DNA of 64,000 nt from Pseudocercospora fijiensis CIRAD86 (GCF_000340215.1 NW_006921537.1:558001-622000); one strand, 5' to 3'. Positions 21,951-34,876 are shown, counted from the stretch's first letter. The notes: generated by a model not told the origin, from the sequence alone. Program-made: numbers and translations.

Positions 21951-24900
21951 AGGACCTCCTCGACTTAAGGAACTTTACTCTATCCCTAATAATATAGACC
22001 TTTCCGTAGTTACCCGTTCCTTTGCTATCGTTCCCGCTATCTATATTTAAGTTACTATTAGAAGCTATAGTTAGTAGTTACTAGTAATACTTAATAATAG
22101 TTTAGAGTTACTTATTGTAAGTAAGCGCTAGGCTAAACAGCTCCGACTGCTAATAAACAGAGATATTTCCCTTAGTATATAGGGAGTAAATAGGGAGGTT
22201 GCGCTAGTAGGTGCCTACTATAATATTATAGTAGACGCTTTCGGTATATGCTTTTCCTTTACCTTCTAGATTGCCGCTAACCCGAATACGCTAATTATTC
22301 TAGGTCGTCTATAGTCTCGTATAACCCGGGGTATCTAGCGTAACTACGACGATAGCTCCTAGGAAGGAACTATCGCTAACTAGAAGGGTAACCGAGTCGT
22401 ATTTACTAGTTATATCGGAAACACTAGCTATAAGTCCTACGAGGATATCCTTGCTGCTTCTAAGCGCTCTTCGGGAAACGCTATAGCGCGGTTATAAGAC
22501 CGGCAATCTGCGCTATAAGTTAGTATAGCTCGAATAGGTTATATCTAGAGGTACGCCGCTTCGTACGTTAAGGCAAGTTTCTAGGCTCTATACTAAGGAG
22601 GCGAATGCTCGAAGCGATAGCGAGTATAACAATACGGTAACGACAACCTAGTATACGAATCTCGGTAATAATACTATCGCAATTATCGCCGCCGGAAGCG
22701 GATCTACCCGAGCCCGAATCCGAACTAACTAATTAGAGCGCCGATCGAATAATACCCCGGGGGTATTATTAGGAATCTAACGTTTTCGCCGGAATTATAA
22801 ATTAAGATTACTAGCTATATACCTACCGACTTAAGGAGACTTCTAATAAAGTTTACGCGCTATTCTATTACGCTAATCTCCGGGCCTAACGTTAAAGAGA
22901 GAGGGCTCGGGTATTACGAGCGGTTAGTATATATACCCTATATAAGAGGGTAGCTAACAAGATTAAGCCCGTAAAAGGCAGCGTATATATAACTAATAGG
23001 TCTAATCCTAGTAGAAATCCTAACTAGCGACAAAAGTGCCTTAACCGCAAAGCGATATTAATACCTAGGGATAGTCCGTACGACTAGAGGTATATTATAA
23101 AAAAGTTCTCTACTATTCCTAGGGGTTTAAGGCTAACGCCGGAGAGACTAGCGAAAATCAAACCTAGTATCGAGCTTTCGGATCTTAAACTAGATTTGCT
23201 ATACGAGCTTCTATACAACCGTAAAGCCGTGTTAGTATATAACTTTACGTATCTAGGCAGGATTAACCTAGAGGTTGCCCCTCTATAGAGGATCCGAACG
23301 ATCGAGTATAAGCCTTAGGCTTACCTAGGGTTTAAGCTAAACCTAAGCCTAAGAGGTATAGTTAAGGACATAATACGGCAGCGTGTAAAGGCTAGCACCT
23401 TAGAGCCTTCCTATGCCTCGTATCGCAATCTATACTTCCTAGTTTAGAAGAAGACAGCTCCTAGGGAACTAAAGAAGTACCGGCTAATTAACGCTGCCTA
23501 AAAGTTTAATACGGTTACGATTAGAGATACTAACCTTCCCCCGGAGACTAATAGGTTCTCGGAAGCCTTTGCTAATTATATAGTAGCCTTACTAGTTAAT
23601 ATGTTCTCGGGCTACGACTAGATACCTCTCTACTCCGATAGTAGAGACCTAACTAGTTTCGAAACGCCTCTTAGACTAGATAGACAAACTACCCTTCCCT
23701 AAGGGGCGACTAACTTAGTAGCCTAGTTCGTGCGTATTATAAATTAAGTCCTCGCGGTATATATTTCTTATACTACGATGCCTTTCCTCGACGACATTAG
23801 TATTAAAGGCCCTAAAACTAGGTATAATAACGAAGAAGTAGAGCCTAGTATCCGTAGGTTCTTTCTTAAACACATCTAGAACCTCGATAGTATCCTCTGC
23901 GACTTAGAGCGGGCTAACTTAATAGTATATAGGGAAAAGCTTTAGCTCCTATATAAGCGTATAAACATTATCGGGTTTGTTACTAATAAGAACGGCCGCT
24001 ATCCTAACAATGTATAGGTCCTAAAGATTGTATCCTAGCTAGACCCTACCTATTAGAAAGATATCCGGATCTAGCTTAGAGTAGTCTCCTACTTCCGTAT
24101 CTAGGTCGAAAACTTTGCGTTAGTATATAAGCCTCTATACGCCTTGCTTAAGAAGGATATAGAGTTTAAATAGACCTCCGTTTACTAAGCCGCTAAGGAC
24201 AAGGTTACTAAGGCACTTGTTAGCGCGCCTACGCCTACCTCTATTAACTACTCGGAAGGCGTAGGTCTGCTAATTGTCGCTATCGACTCGAGCGGGGAAG
24301 GCTATAGCGAGATGCTAGTATAGTATAATCGTAAGGAGCCCTCCTTACGTTACCCTGTCCGGTACAAGTCCGGTCTATAGAAACTAATCGAGGCCCGATA
24401 CGATACTAGCAAGCGAGAGTGCCTTAGTGTCTATAAGGCTCTTAAGAAGTTCCGTTCTTAGCTCTTTAGAGTGTTCTTTCGCCTAGAAGTCGACGCTTAG
24501 ACGCTAGTCTATTAGCTTAACCGTATAGCCTCTAACCTGCCTAACTCTACGATAGCTCGGTAGGTTGCCTAGATCTATTTGTTTAATTTCGACGTCTTCT
24601 ATGTTCCTAGTAAGAAGTATACTAGACCGGATAGCCTTTCTAGAAGGCCTACTATAGAAGAGGATATCGCCGAGATAGTAGAAGAAGAGGATGTCGACGC
24701 GGTTATTAACCGCACCTTCTTTACTACCTTCTATATTAACGCTATACCGGTAATTACTAGGTCTACTGCCGACGACTAACCTAGTAACTAGCCTAACGAA
24801 GACCCTACTACTAATAGCGAGGACTAGGACGATACTAAGGCGGGCGAACTAGGTAGGGATAATATCCTTAATAGGGTCTACTCCGACGACTCCTATAATA

Positions 24901-26117
24901 TCGCCTACTTCCTTACCTATACGAAGAGAGCTCTCGGTCTATTAAAGAGTTAATACCGTCGTATTATTCGCTATTCTCGGAGGTTCCTTATTAAGGATCG
25001 TATCCTTTAGCGATAGGCTATAGCTAATATACCGCTCTAGCGTGTTATTAACGATCTAGCAGCCTAATAAGAAATCCTTCGTTCTGTTTACGATAAGCTC
25101 GGCTACTAGGCGGCGGAGGGCACCTTCGATGTCCTTCGTCGACGCTACTAGTAGGACGGCGTATAGGCTAATGTCTCCCGCTACTATAAGAGCTGTCCTA
25201 AGTGTAACTTTAGGAATAGCTACCGACGTCTAGGGGAGCTACGTATCCCTACTACCTAGTTAGTTAGGGAGCGGTAGTATAGCGATAGGGTCTATCTTAG
25301 CCGCAATAATAGCCTATATATTATTCGAGAGGGTCTTTCTCGATAGCCGGAGGCCTATTATTTCTATAAGGGTTGCGGTGCTATTAATGCCCGTAATATA
25401 GCTACCTTCCTATTTAAGGATCTATTTTGCCGCTAGGGAATACCTTACGAGGTTATCTTAGACAACGCTACGAACAATATAGCTAAGGAGCCTTAAGCGC
25501 TACTTATTTTATATAGGGCGAAGAACGTTCGTATCTCCCTATACTATCTCTAGTCGAATGCTATTATTAAGCGCGGCTATCGGTCGTTAATTAATGCCCT
25601 ATCTAAGATAACTAATAGTAGCGACAGATTAGTTCCTATTTCTACCCGCGTCCTAGCCCTTCTCTAGGCGGACCGAACTACTATTATCGATACGACTAGA
25701 CTTATACTAGCGGAACTTATAATTAGGAGGGACGCCGTTCTTCCTATTAAATTGTCCTATCGCACGTACGGCGTTTACGATTAGGGGTCTGTTCGTACTA
25801 GGGCAGATCTTCTTACCCTACGGGCTAAGGCTCTTAAAGATATAACTACGACTTCTTAAGAGGGTCTTGCTCGATAACGTCGCCTTCGGGAAAAGGCTAA
25901 GTAGTATTTTGTTAGGACTAAAGAGGTTATACGTGATTAGTATATAACCGGGCTCGAGTAAAGCTAGGGTCTCGATGCCTTAGGTAGGGCTTAGCGCTTA
26001 GCAGTAGGCTAACTTGCCTACCTTCCTCCCTCTCCTTCTAGCTCCTTATCGAATACTACTCGTACCTACTACTACCCTATCTACCTACTAGCATACCCTT
26101 CTTATACAGTATTCGAT
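21950..26117 (+). pseudogene. Gypsy-1 pol (protease, RT, RNase H, integrase), incomplete
   Basis: Reverse transcriptase is seen from about 23400: ELKKYRLINA, MFSGYDQIPLYSDSRDLTSF (first catalytic Asp block), and MPFLDDISIKGP where YxDD is expected, here FLDD. RNase H follows (SINYSEGVGLLIVAIDSSGEGY; later CLSVYKALKKFRS), then FDVFYVPSKKYTRPDSLSRRP at 24579-24660, the usual end of Gypsy RNase H. Integrase has the zinc CxxC (SCPKCNF, about 25190) and a core with GYRSLINALSKIT. The frame stays readable until about 26117, after which sequence of a different element begins. The missing integrase C-terminus is found in a second copy at 60931-62480. The RT belongs to a fungal Gypsy lineage distinct from Gypsy-2 and Gypsy-3. 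Confidence 0.8.
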
Positions 26118-26329
26118 CTACCCTTTAAGGGTAGTAGCTAGACAGTCCTTATTTCAAGCTTTTAGCGGTATAGCTACAAACAAGACTAATCTAACTATAT
26201 TGCGCCCGAAGAACGGGACCTATACGTACTATTCTATCGAAACAACCGTACCAATTATTAAGCAAGGCCTTCTATACGGCCTATTACACTAAGTTAAGCA
26301 TACTAGGCCGATATCTACTAATTCCGCTA

Positions 26330-27700
26330 TATCCGCATCTTAGGGGCTAATAATATATTATTAGTGTCGCCCCTTATAATAGCCGGTTTATTACGAAACA
26401 ACAACCGTGCTGCCGCTAGCAGTACTAGCAACGACAATGCTAGTAGTATAGTGCCTACTAAAGTGCCTACTAAAGCACCTACTAAAGAGCCTGCTACTAA
26501 GCCTACTAAAGAACCTGTAACTCTAGGTAACGACCTAGAATTGCCTGTCGACGACATTCTTAACAATATTATTAATCGTCGATATAGCTAACTAGCCTTT
26601 AGTCCTTAACTAGTAGGGAGACTTTAAGAAGCTACTTAAAACAGGCTTACTACTTTACGCTAAGAACAACAGTTAAAGGATAACCTTCTTAAGCTTCGCC
26701 GCCTTTAGGAAGCCCCGACAACTAAACTAATAGCAGGGCCTTCCTTACTAACTATTTAAAAGAAGGATGCTAAACTTAAGGATTGTACCGTGTTCGATAG
26801 CTCTAGTCGAAAACAATATAACGACTATATTCGTAACTGTAAGCTTAACTAGCGCAACGCACTAAGAGCGCTACTAGACGACTATTCCTTAGTCGTATAC
26901 GCTATATAGTACATTAATAGCGACCTAAAGCGTACATAGGATAACTATTTTGATTCCCTTTACGACTAGACCGCTATTTAATAGCAAGACTATAAGACCG
27001 TTATACTAAACACCCTTAGGAACCCTATACTAAGGCAACAATATACTTAGGACTAGTACCTTCGAGCTAAATAGAAGACTAATTAATCGGCTCGCTTATT
27101 TAAAGCCTATTTAAAGACCCTCGAAGATAACCTTCCGGCTAAAACCGACTCTATATAGATCTCCGAAATACGCCCTAAACTAAGGTAGGAGCTTGTCCTT
27201 AAATTAGACCGCCGCCGTGTGTTCGAATAGGCTAATCTTATACGCATTTAATTTATAATTAAAGTAGAGACTATAGAGCGTATAGTATAGCTATAGCAAC
27301 GGTTAGAATCTAAGATACGACTATCTACTAACCGTAGCCGCGGTAGAAACTAAGGAGGTACTCCCTAAACTAACACTGCTAACAATAGAAACAGTAACGA
27401 CTAACGTAGAAGGGGCAGGGGCCGATACCGCGGTAGAAACCCCTAGCGAGGAAGAGGACAAGGAAGGGGCTTATTTCTATACGCCCCTAATCGTTCCTCT
27501 AATTCTAGCGCTAATCCGAGTAGACATAGTAACCTCCTAACCGGATTGAAGTGCTTTAACTACGATAGCACTAGTTACCTACTAGGCTAATGCGACAAAC
27601 CTAAGGATTAGGCCCGAATCGACCGTGCTACCGCCGAGCACCGTAAGCACCTTTTAGCCGCTAATGCTACCCCTATCGGTCCTTCGAAAAAAGAATAAGC
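26330..27700 (+). pseudogene. Gypsy-2 gag
   Basis: The plus-strand frame begins with a Pro/Thr/Lys repeat (PTKVPTKAPTKEPATKPTKEP at about 26457-26520), then a helical gag core (RKQYNDYIRNCKLNQRNALR, DDYSLVVYAIQYINSDLKR), an Arg/Gly-rich segment (about 27390-27450) and a zinc knuckle at about 27550-27597 (CFNYDSTSYLLGQC, with C, missing second C, missing H and final C, consistent with RIP of a CCHC box). The KxPTK repeat is an unusual low-complexity insertion. Confidence 0.72.
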
Positions 27701-27721
27701 GCCGTACTAACTGTTAGCCTT

Positions 27722-29961
27722 ATGCGGCGTAAGACCATCGACATTGTGCTAGCTATTATACGTACCTATCTCGTATCGGACACGTATAGGACTAACTATA
27801 AGACTAAGGTTATACTAGATCTAGGAAATTCAGTTAGTGCCCTTATTAGCTATCGCCTAGCTAAGCAATTAGACCTTCGACAACTGCCTAGGACTAACCT
27901 ACTAACCCTTACTTAGTTTAATAACGCTCGGCACTTAACCTACGGAGCCTACTATGTCTATATAGCCCTAAAGGACGACCTCGGCAATAAGCGCCTACTA
28001 AACTTTACTACCTACGCAGTAGACATAGATAGCCTCCCGTCTAATATTGTTATTAGCAACCCTGTCCTTAAGTACTATGCTATAGTTATAGACCTAGGCC
28101 TTTAATAGTAGCGATTTAGAATCGCTCGGAAAGAGGATATTAAACACATCGATATTAGCGAGTGCCCTAATAATATTAGGGTCCTATTTATTAGCAACCT
28201 AACCCTAGCTAATCCGACGGCCGACCTGCTCGGTAATAATAATAAGCCTATACCCCCTAATAGTATAGATCCTAATTAGCTTGCTCGCATACTAGAGCCT
28301 ATCCGAGAGACCTATATTAATATGTTTAAACACTACCTAGCATCGATATTGCCTATATTTAAAGAGACGGATTATAAGATTAATATTATAGAGGGCAAGG
28401 AGGTTCCTTTTAGACCACTCTATAACCTTAGTAAGCGCGAGCTTGCTATATTGCGTAAGTATCTAGAGGAAAACCTAGCTAATAGGCGTATTCGGTATAG
28501 TAACAGCCCTGCCGGTATACCTATCCTGTTCGTGCTAAAGAAGGATAGTAGCCTACGCCTATGTGTCGACTATCGTAGGCTTAACGCTGTTACTATTAAA
28601 GACCGCTATCTACTTCCGCTTATTAATAAGACCCTCGATCGCCTTTCTAGCGCTTACTACTATACTATATTAGATATTAAGGATGCATACTATCGCATCC
28701 GCATCCGTAAGGGTAATAAATAGAAGATAGCCTTTCGTACTCGCTATAGCTATTTTAAGTACTTAGTTATGCTATTTAGGCTAGCTAATGCCCCTACTAC
28801 ATTCTAGTCCTACATCAATCGGGCCCTATTAGGCCTATTAGATCACCTCTATATAGTTTACCTAGATGACATCCTAGTTTATATATACTCTCCTAACATT
28901 GCGGAATACTAGGCTATAGTACGCAAGGTCCTCGACCGCCTACGAGCCTATAGCTTATATTGCAAGCCTTCTAAATGCACCTTTGCTACTAAGGAGGTGT
29001 TATTCCTCGGCTTCCTCGTATTAACTAAGGGTATTAAGGCTAATCCTAATTGGATTAAAACTATTACTAAATAGCCTATTCCTACGTTAATTAGGGAGCT
29101 GCAGTCGTTCCTCGGTTTTGCTAACTTCTATCGCCGATTTATTAAGGGCTATTTACGGCATATAATGCCCCTAACTAAGCTTACTAAAACTAAGGCCAAC
29201 CCTACTAGAGAGTTTAAATGGACTAATAGAGCACAAGCCGCTTTTGACGGTTTAAAGAAGCGATTTACTAAAGTCCCTTTGTTATACTATTTTGTACTAA
29301 ACAAGTAGATCCGAATTGAGACTAACGCTTTACAGTTCGCTATATTAGCTATAATGTCTTAGCAGTTAGATAGTAACTACTACTAGCACCCGATTGCCTT
29401 CTTCTCGAGAAAGATAATTAATACTAAGCGTCGCTACGAGACCTACGAGCAAGAGCTCTTAGCTATTGTCGAGGCCTTCAAGTATTAGAGGCATTACCTC
29501 GATAGGGCCTAACATACGATATAGGTCTATATAGACTATAACAACCTCCGTAGTATTACTAAGGTTACTAGGGTTATAGGTCGATAGGCTAGATAGGCCG
29601 TCTACCTCGCTAGGTTTGATTTTAATATATTATATCGGCTAGGCGTAAGCAACCCTACTAATAGCCTATCGAGGCGACCTAATTACAATAGCGAGACTTA
29701 GTAATCTATTAATTCTTTGTTTCTAACCCTATAGTATAAGATTGCTATAGCCTATATTATTAATAAGTACGCGTAGGATAAGCGGCTTACCGGACTCCGC
29801 GACGGCTTAAAGCATGTTAATGCTCTTGCTATATTAATAGTGCGTGTTAAGGCAAGGGCTAAGGACATAGACAGGAGAAGTTATAATAACTCCCTAGTCG
29901 ATATCGCTATATATAGTAATAGCGATTAAAGCACTAATGCAGTTAATCCGGCTGCTAGTGC
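27722..29961 (+). pseudogene. Gypsy-2 protease, reverse transcriptase and RNase H
   Basis: Protease: DLGNSVSALIS at about 27807, in the place of the catalytic DTGAS. Reverse transcriptase: from about 28322, with [59 protein letters not shown] (first Asp) and IVYLDDILVYIYS (YLDD, intact) near 28855-28885; [15 protein letters not shown] follows. RNase H: IRIETNALQFAILAI, PIAFFSRKI, YETYEQELLAIVEAFK, ending FDFNILYRLGVSNPTNSLSRRP. Stops occur only at scattered TAG/TAA. The reading is cut at the LINE target site at 29962-29976. Confidence 0.88.
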
Positions 29962-29976
29962 TATTAGATATATATA
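29962..29976. repeat. LINE target-site duplication, left copy
   Basis: TATTAGATATATATA, identical to 34862-34876 on the other side of the LINE. The Gypsy-2 reading frame stops here and resumes after the right copy. Confidence 0.93.
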
Positions 29977-29989
29977 GATAGATAGATAT

Positions 29990-32900
29990 TTCATTTGCCT
30001 GTTATAGTGCCTTTCGGCCTATACAGGTCTGTTTCTATATATTGTTTTAGGTAGGAAACCAACTTAGTTGGTAAAAACCTCCCTCCTATCCTATTTATAA
30101 GTGTTAATCTTCCTCGTTTCCTTGTTTTCCTTCCTCTAAGGTATACTAGTGTTATAGTTATTACCCTCTAACTACCTTGCCTACTACCCTGCCCTTCTTT
30201 CCCCCTCTTCTTCCCTCCTTCTTATCTACTCCTTAGTTTCCCTTGCTAGTGCGAATTGTTATACAAATCCCTATTTAATAATCTACTTTACTATCCTCTT
30301 TAGGTCTTCTTTGCTCTAGATTAGCTTGTCGTATTCCCTTTCCATTGCTTTTAGTCTCTAATTACTTCTGCCTTCTAACTATTAAGGGTAGACTAGTAGT
30401 ATATACTTAGGGTTCTGAGATTAGTAGCTATATTAGTAAGCCCTACTTTCAATTCCTAGGACGTTTCTTCTAAATAGGTAAGATCTAAGTCTAATATGTT
30501 CAGATCTGATTTAGATAGCTAGGCTTGCCTCGGCCCTGTTTAGGTCCTTATAGAGCTAGTAGTTATGTTAACCAAATTTGATTAGTACCTTTAGGGTTCC
30601 TAGTCTGACTTGTGTTTTATTCTATTCCTACTCCTATAGGTATCTAGCAATTGATTCTACTAGGCTTTGTTTCTCTCCCTTTAGCTTATCTTCCTTTAGC
30701 CTTACGTTTAGTCCCTAAAGCTCTTTCTCTAGCATTTCTCTTATTAAGACTCTATATTGCTCTAGGTCTTTGACTTTCTAGGGAGTTATTTGTAGTCTAT
30801 CTCGCCTCCTAGTCCTAATATACTAGGCTTTTATCTTATCTAGTGCCTTTTAGATAGTCTATTAGGCTAGGTATTCTATTGTCTTTGCTGCATATTGGTG
30901 TCTTAGTCCCTTAAAGTATTGTTTAACTAGTAGGATCCCTAATTCTTTTTCTACTACCCTTGTTAGTATAGTTTTATATACTCCTAGGATTTTCTTTAGG
31001 CTTTAGGTTTAGGACCTACTAACTAGTTGCTCAATCCTCTTTAGTATTTTCTCCTAGGCTGTCTATATCTATGCTCTATATAGTATTGCTAGCTTAACAA
31101 TTGCTTTGTATATAACTTTAGCTTTCTCGAATATAGCCCCCTATATAGAGGCTATAAGCCTATTAATAGATTGTATATTAGCATCTGCCCTCTGCTTTGC
31201 CTTCTTTACTTATAGTCCCTAATTCAGTTTTAGATCTAGCTAGATCCCTAGTACCCTAAGCTCTGCTAATAGTTAGGTTTTAAAGCCTTAGATAGTGATT
31301 GATTGCTTTATATTATAGGTTGATTTAGCCTTGCTAAAGTGGATAAGCTAGTACTTTTCTAGGGCGAATTTTGCTCTATGCCTCCTTACCTATTTTTTAT
31401 ACTCCTAGTACTTCTCTTCTAGGATCTTGTAGTTGGTTTCTATTGTCTTAGACTAGGCTAGGATGTTTGTATTATCTACAAACCCTAATGCTAATGTGTT
31501 TTTTGATTCTAGGAGTAGGAGTAGGTCTGCTATAAAGATAAGGAAGAGGATTAGGGAGAGTATTAATCCTTAGGGGATTCCCTTTTTAGTTAGCATTAGG
31601 TCTGATTTGAATTTGCCTAGAATAAGCTATATTAATCTTTCCTATAGGAAGGACTAGATAAATTGGACTATCTAGTTTAGTATAGCTTTCTATTTAAGTA
31701 TATATAGGAGCCTTTTATAGGAGACATTGTTAAAGGCTCTTAAGATATTAAGGGAGAGGAGGGTTGCTACCTAGTTTTAACTATAGTGCTAGATATGCTT
31801 GATCTGTTCTGTAATTAGTTCTATAGCTGTTAGTGTTGACCTCTTCTTTCTTGCTCCTATCTAGCCTTCGGGAAGGATATTCCTTTCCTCGGTAAAGGTT
31901 ATTAGCCTTTTAGCGACAATTTTTTCTAGCACCTTGCCTATTGTATTAAGTAGGGCTATTAGTCTATAGGCCTTAAGCTGTATATAGTCTTCCTTCTAGG
32001 GCTTCCTTAATACTACTATTAGGGACTTCCTAAATAGTCTTAGGTAGTGTCCTAGTACTAGGCTTTATAAAAAGATATTAGCTAGTATTAGGGCTAGCCC
32101 CTTCCTATATGCTTTTAGAAGTTTATTATAGATCTTGTCTTCTCCTAGTGCCTTATTGCCTAGAATTTTCTTTAGGATCTTTTCAATAGTTTCGGGTTTA
32201 ACCTAGGTGTCTCTTAGTATGCCTAGTAGTCGAGTCTCTTGTTCTTTCTCCTTTATATCTAATAGGTTTGCTTGTACTTTTCTATAGAAGAAGTATTAGC
32301 CTAGGGCTCTTGCTTTCCCTTCTATTGTAGTCTATATTTGTCCTTGTTAGTCTATAATGTCCGGGAATTGTAGTAGTATATCCTTATCCTATTTAGGTCT
32401 CCTTGCCTATTTAGCTATCCTCTATATCTCCTCTAGTTTCTTTGTAATCATTCCTATTATAGATCTCTATTCTTGTATCTTATCTTTCTTAATCTAGATC
32501 TTCTTTTCCTAGTAGGCTTTGTTATAGTTGTCCTATGCTTCCTAGGTATAGGTTTGTGTCTACTGCCTCCTAGCCTTCCTTGCTACTTTAACCTTCCTTA
32601 TACACTTACTAGTCTAGTATAGTTGCTAGTATAGTAAATGTTTCTTTGCTAGGGTATGCTTTCTAGCTACCTGTTTTAGGATTCCTATTAGTTCTTCTAC
32701 TGCTTTGTTAATATCCTCTAGCCTTAGTAGGTACTTTATTAAGAGTTCCTCTAGTTTTAGGTCCCTTTCTAGTTCCTCCCTAATCCTGCCCTATTAGGTA
32801 CCTTTCTAGTTAAGCTTCTCCTCTAGTTCCCTTTCCTAATTAGCTTAGACATTTAGCTCAATCTATACCGGGAAGTAGTCTAATAATTCTTCTAGTTCCT

Positions 32901-33600
32901 AGTTAACCCTATATCTTATAATCCTATTCCTAATCTAATATAATACAAAGTATAGGTCTAGTGTGCTGCTGCTTCCTCTTGCCTCCTAAGTAATTAGTCC
33001 CTTTAGGGTAACAATTTCTATTCCTTCCCTCTCTAATATATTAATCAGTCTTCCTACTAGGAAGTAGTAAGCTAGGGTAAAGTCTAAGCCCTAGAGGGGG
33101 TAGTAGAGGTTAAAATCCCTAAGTAGGATTTAGTAGGTGTTCCCCTAGATAACTCTAGGTAGTCTTTCTAGGGTTTTTAGTTAGGTACTGCTTCTTAAGT
33201 CTAGTAGTAGGTTGTATATATAGTAGACTTAGAGTATACCTTAGGATGTCTCTACTTGAACTAATATTAGGTCCCTATCCTCCTATAGTATAGCCTGCTA
33301 GGTTTCTATATCTATCTCCTTGCTAATATAGATGTATGTCCTTAGGGCTCCCTAGTTATAGATAATTAGGTAGTATCTTAGGTCTTTAACTATTGCTAGT
33401 CTCTTTATATATAGGTTGAGCTAGGGCTCTTAGACTATAATAATGTAATGTTCTTTTAGGTTTAGTGCTTAAAGGAAGCTCCTCTGTACCTTGTCTTTGC
33501 TCTTATTGATATTGTACTATATAATGTTTAGTAATGTTGCAATGTTTATTAGGTTTTATCTATATTATTTCCCTATAAGTTTTCCTTCGGTCTTCCCTTA
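29990..33600 (-). pseudogene. LINE ORF2: endonuclease and reverse transcriptase
   Basis: Read 3'-ward on the minus strand from about 33600. The endonuclease-like N-terminus (KILQYNINKSKDKV; IIIVQEPQLN, i.e. the QEP motif; LLRDFNLYY near the GDFN position) precedes a long linker. Reverse transcriptase follows: NKALGEDKIYNKLLKA; YRLIALLNTIGKVLEKIVAKRL; EGQIGARKKRST; TKKGIP-GLILSLILFLIFI near 31560; and GFVDNTNILA near 31480, where the catalytic DD has become DN. After RT a Cys-poor helical tail runs to the 3' end. Stops are few compared with the MULE or hAT remnants. Inactive because of stops and the DD to DN change. Confidence 0.9.
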
Positions 33601-33699
33601 CTTTAGACTAACATTTAACTAAGCTTTGTCTACCCTGCTTCCTTTCCTACAATATTAAGGTATCTTAGTCTCCCTAGTTGCTAGTGACTCTCTTATGCT

Positions 33700-34840
33700 A
33701 GTAAGGCCCTAAATGTGAACCTATTATCTTGTCTAGACCTCTTTTATAGCACTTAGCTAGGTTGCTTCTACACCTAGCTGCCCTAGCTTGTTATATATCT
33801 TTTTAGTATATTGATTCTAGCTTCCTTTGCCTTCCTAGCTACCTGTATTCTTACTAGGCATTCTTTCGCCTAAGAGGGGTGTCTTTTAGTATAGTATGCA
33901 TATCTTGCCTCTCCCTTATATGCTTTGCATTCTTTAACCTAGTAATCACCTATATAATAGGAGCAGGTATTAGTTATCTTTATACACTTAGCTGCTAAGT
34001 GTCTATAGTGTTAACATTTAAAGTACTATATTATCCTATAGTTGCTTCTATATATCTCTGTTTCTAATCTTTTAAAGTCCTAGAACAACCCCTAGTCTAG
34101 TACTATATTAGCTTGCTCTATACTCCCTACCTAGATAATTAGGGAAGACTACTTCTTAGTCTCTTCGATTTTCCTTTTAATCTATGCTACTTTTGTAATC
34201 TTTAGGCCTAGGTATATAGCTTAGTTTTGTCTCTATAGGCTCTTAATATCCTGTCCTTCCTTAAAGCTTCTTATTATACTATAGGCTATAATTATAAATT
34301 GCTATTAGGAGACCTTTGCTGTTTTCCCTATCTTAGTTGTCTATTCTTTTTGTATTTCTAGCTTCTTTTTATCCTACGCTCGTGCTATAAATAGCTTGAT
34401 TATCCCTTTACCTTCGTTCCTAGCCCTAATTACCTCTTTAACTGCGATTCTTTCTATAATCTCTTTCCCTATAAGTCCTTAGATTTCCTTTTGCTCCTAT
34501 AGGTCCGTAATATAGACTCTAACTACTATCCTCGGGGGTTTTAGCGCCTCCTAACTAGCTACTGCTACCTAGGTGCGGTAGTTTAGGCTTGTCTCCTATT
34601 GTTTCTTCGTAATCTTTGCTACGACTATATTAGCTACCTTTGTAATTACGTGGCTTGCCTAGTTGTAGATTGCTTTTAGTCCTCTAAGGAGTTCTAAGAT
34701 TATTATCCTATATACCCTCTTAGGGGTTCTTCTATCTTCCGCCTTTAGTACCTCCTCTACCCTAGTATATAGTGCTTTCCATTCGTCCTCCCTTCCTTCT
34801 TAACTGTCTTCCCTTCGTCTCTGATTGTTCGCTACTATTC
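33700..34840 (-). pseudogene. LINE ORF1 (gag-like, CCHC knuckles)
   Basis: Minus-strand frame with a charged helical N-terminal half (EVLKAEDRRTPKRVYRI; LLRGLKAIYNQASHVI) and a Cys/His cluster around 33850-34050: CFKCQHYRHLAAKC, then CSYYIGDYQVKEC and further C/H residues, matching the multiple zinc knuckles of Tad1 ORF1. A few TAG/TAA codons interrupt it. Confidence 0.82.
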
Positions 34841-34861
34841 TAGAACCCTTCTATCGAATAT

Positions 34862-34876
34862 TATTAGATATATATA
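34862..34876. repeat. LINE target-site duplication, right copy
   Basis: TATTAGATATATATA, exact match to 29962-29976. It marks the 5' junction of the minus-strand LINE. Confidence 0.93.

Larger units (their letters stand above)
29977..34861 (-). mobile_element. Tad1-like non-LTR retrotransposon (LINE), about 4.9 kb
   Basis: Minus-strand LINE bounded by an exact 15-bp target-site duplication. Its 3' terminus (left side) ends in a short TATC-type simple repeat (GATAGATAGATAT on the plus strand) rather than poly-A. Both ORFs of the Tad1/Jockey-like layout can be read. Composition differs from all neighbours: CpG is rare and TpG/CpA are more frequent, while surrounding Gypsy and hAT DNA is CpG-rich and CpA-poor. 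The insertion is younger than Gypsy-2. At 4.9 kb it is shorter than full-length Tad1 elements (about 6-7 kb), so the 5' end may be truncated. Confidence 0.92.
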
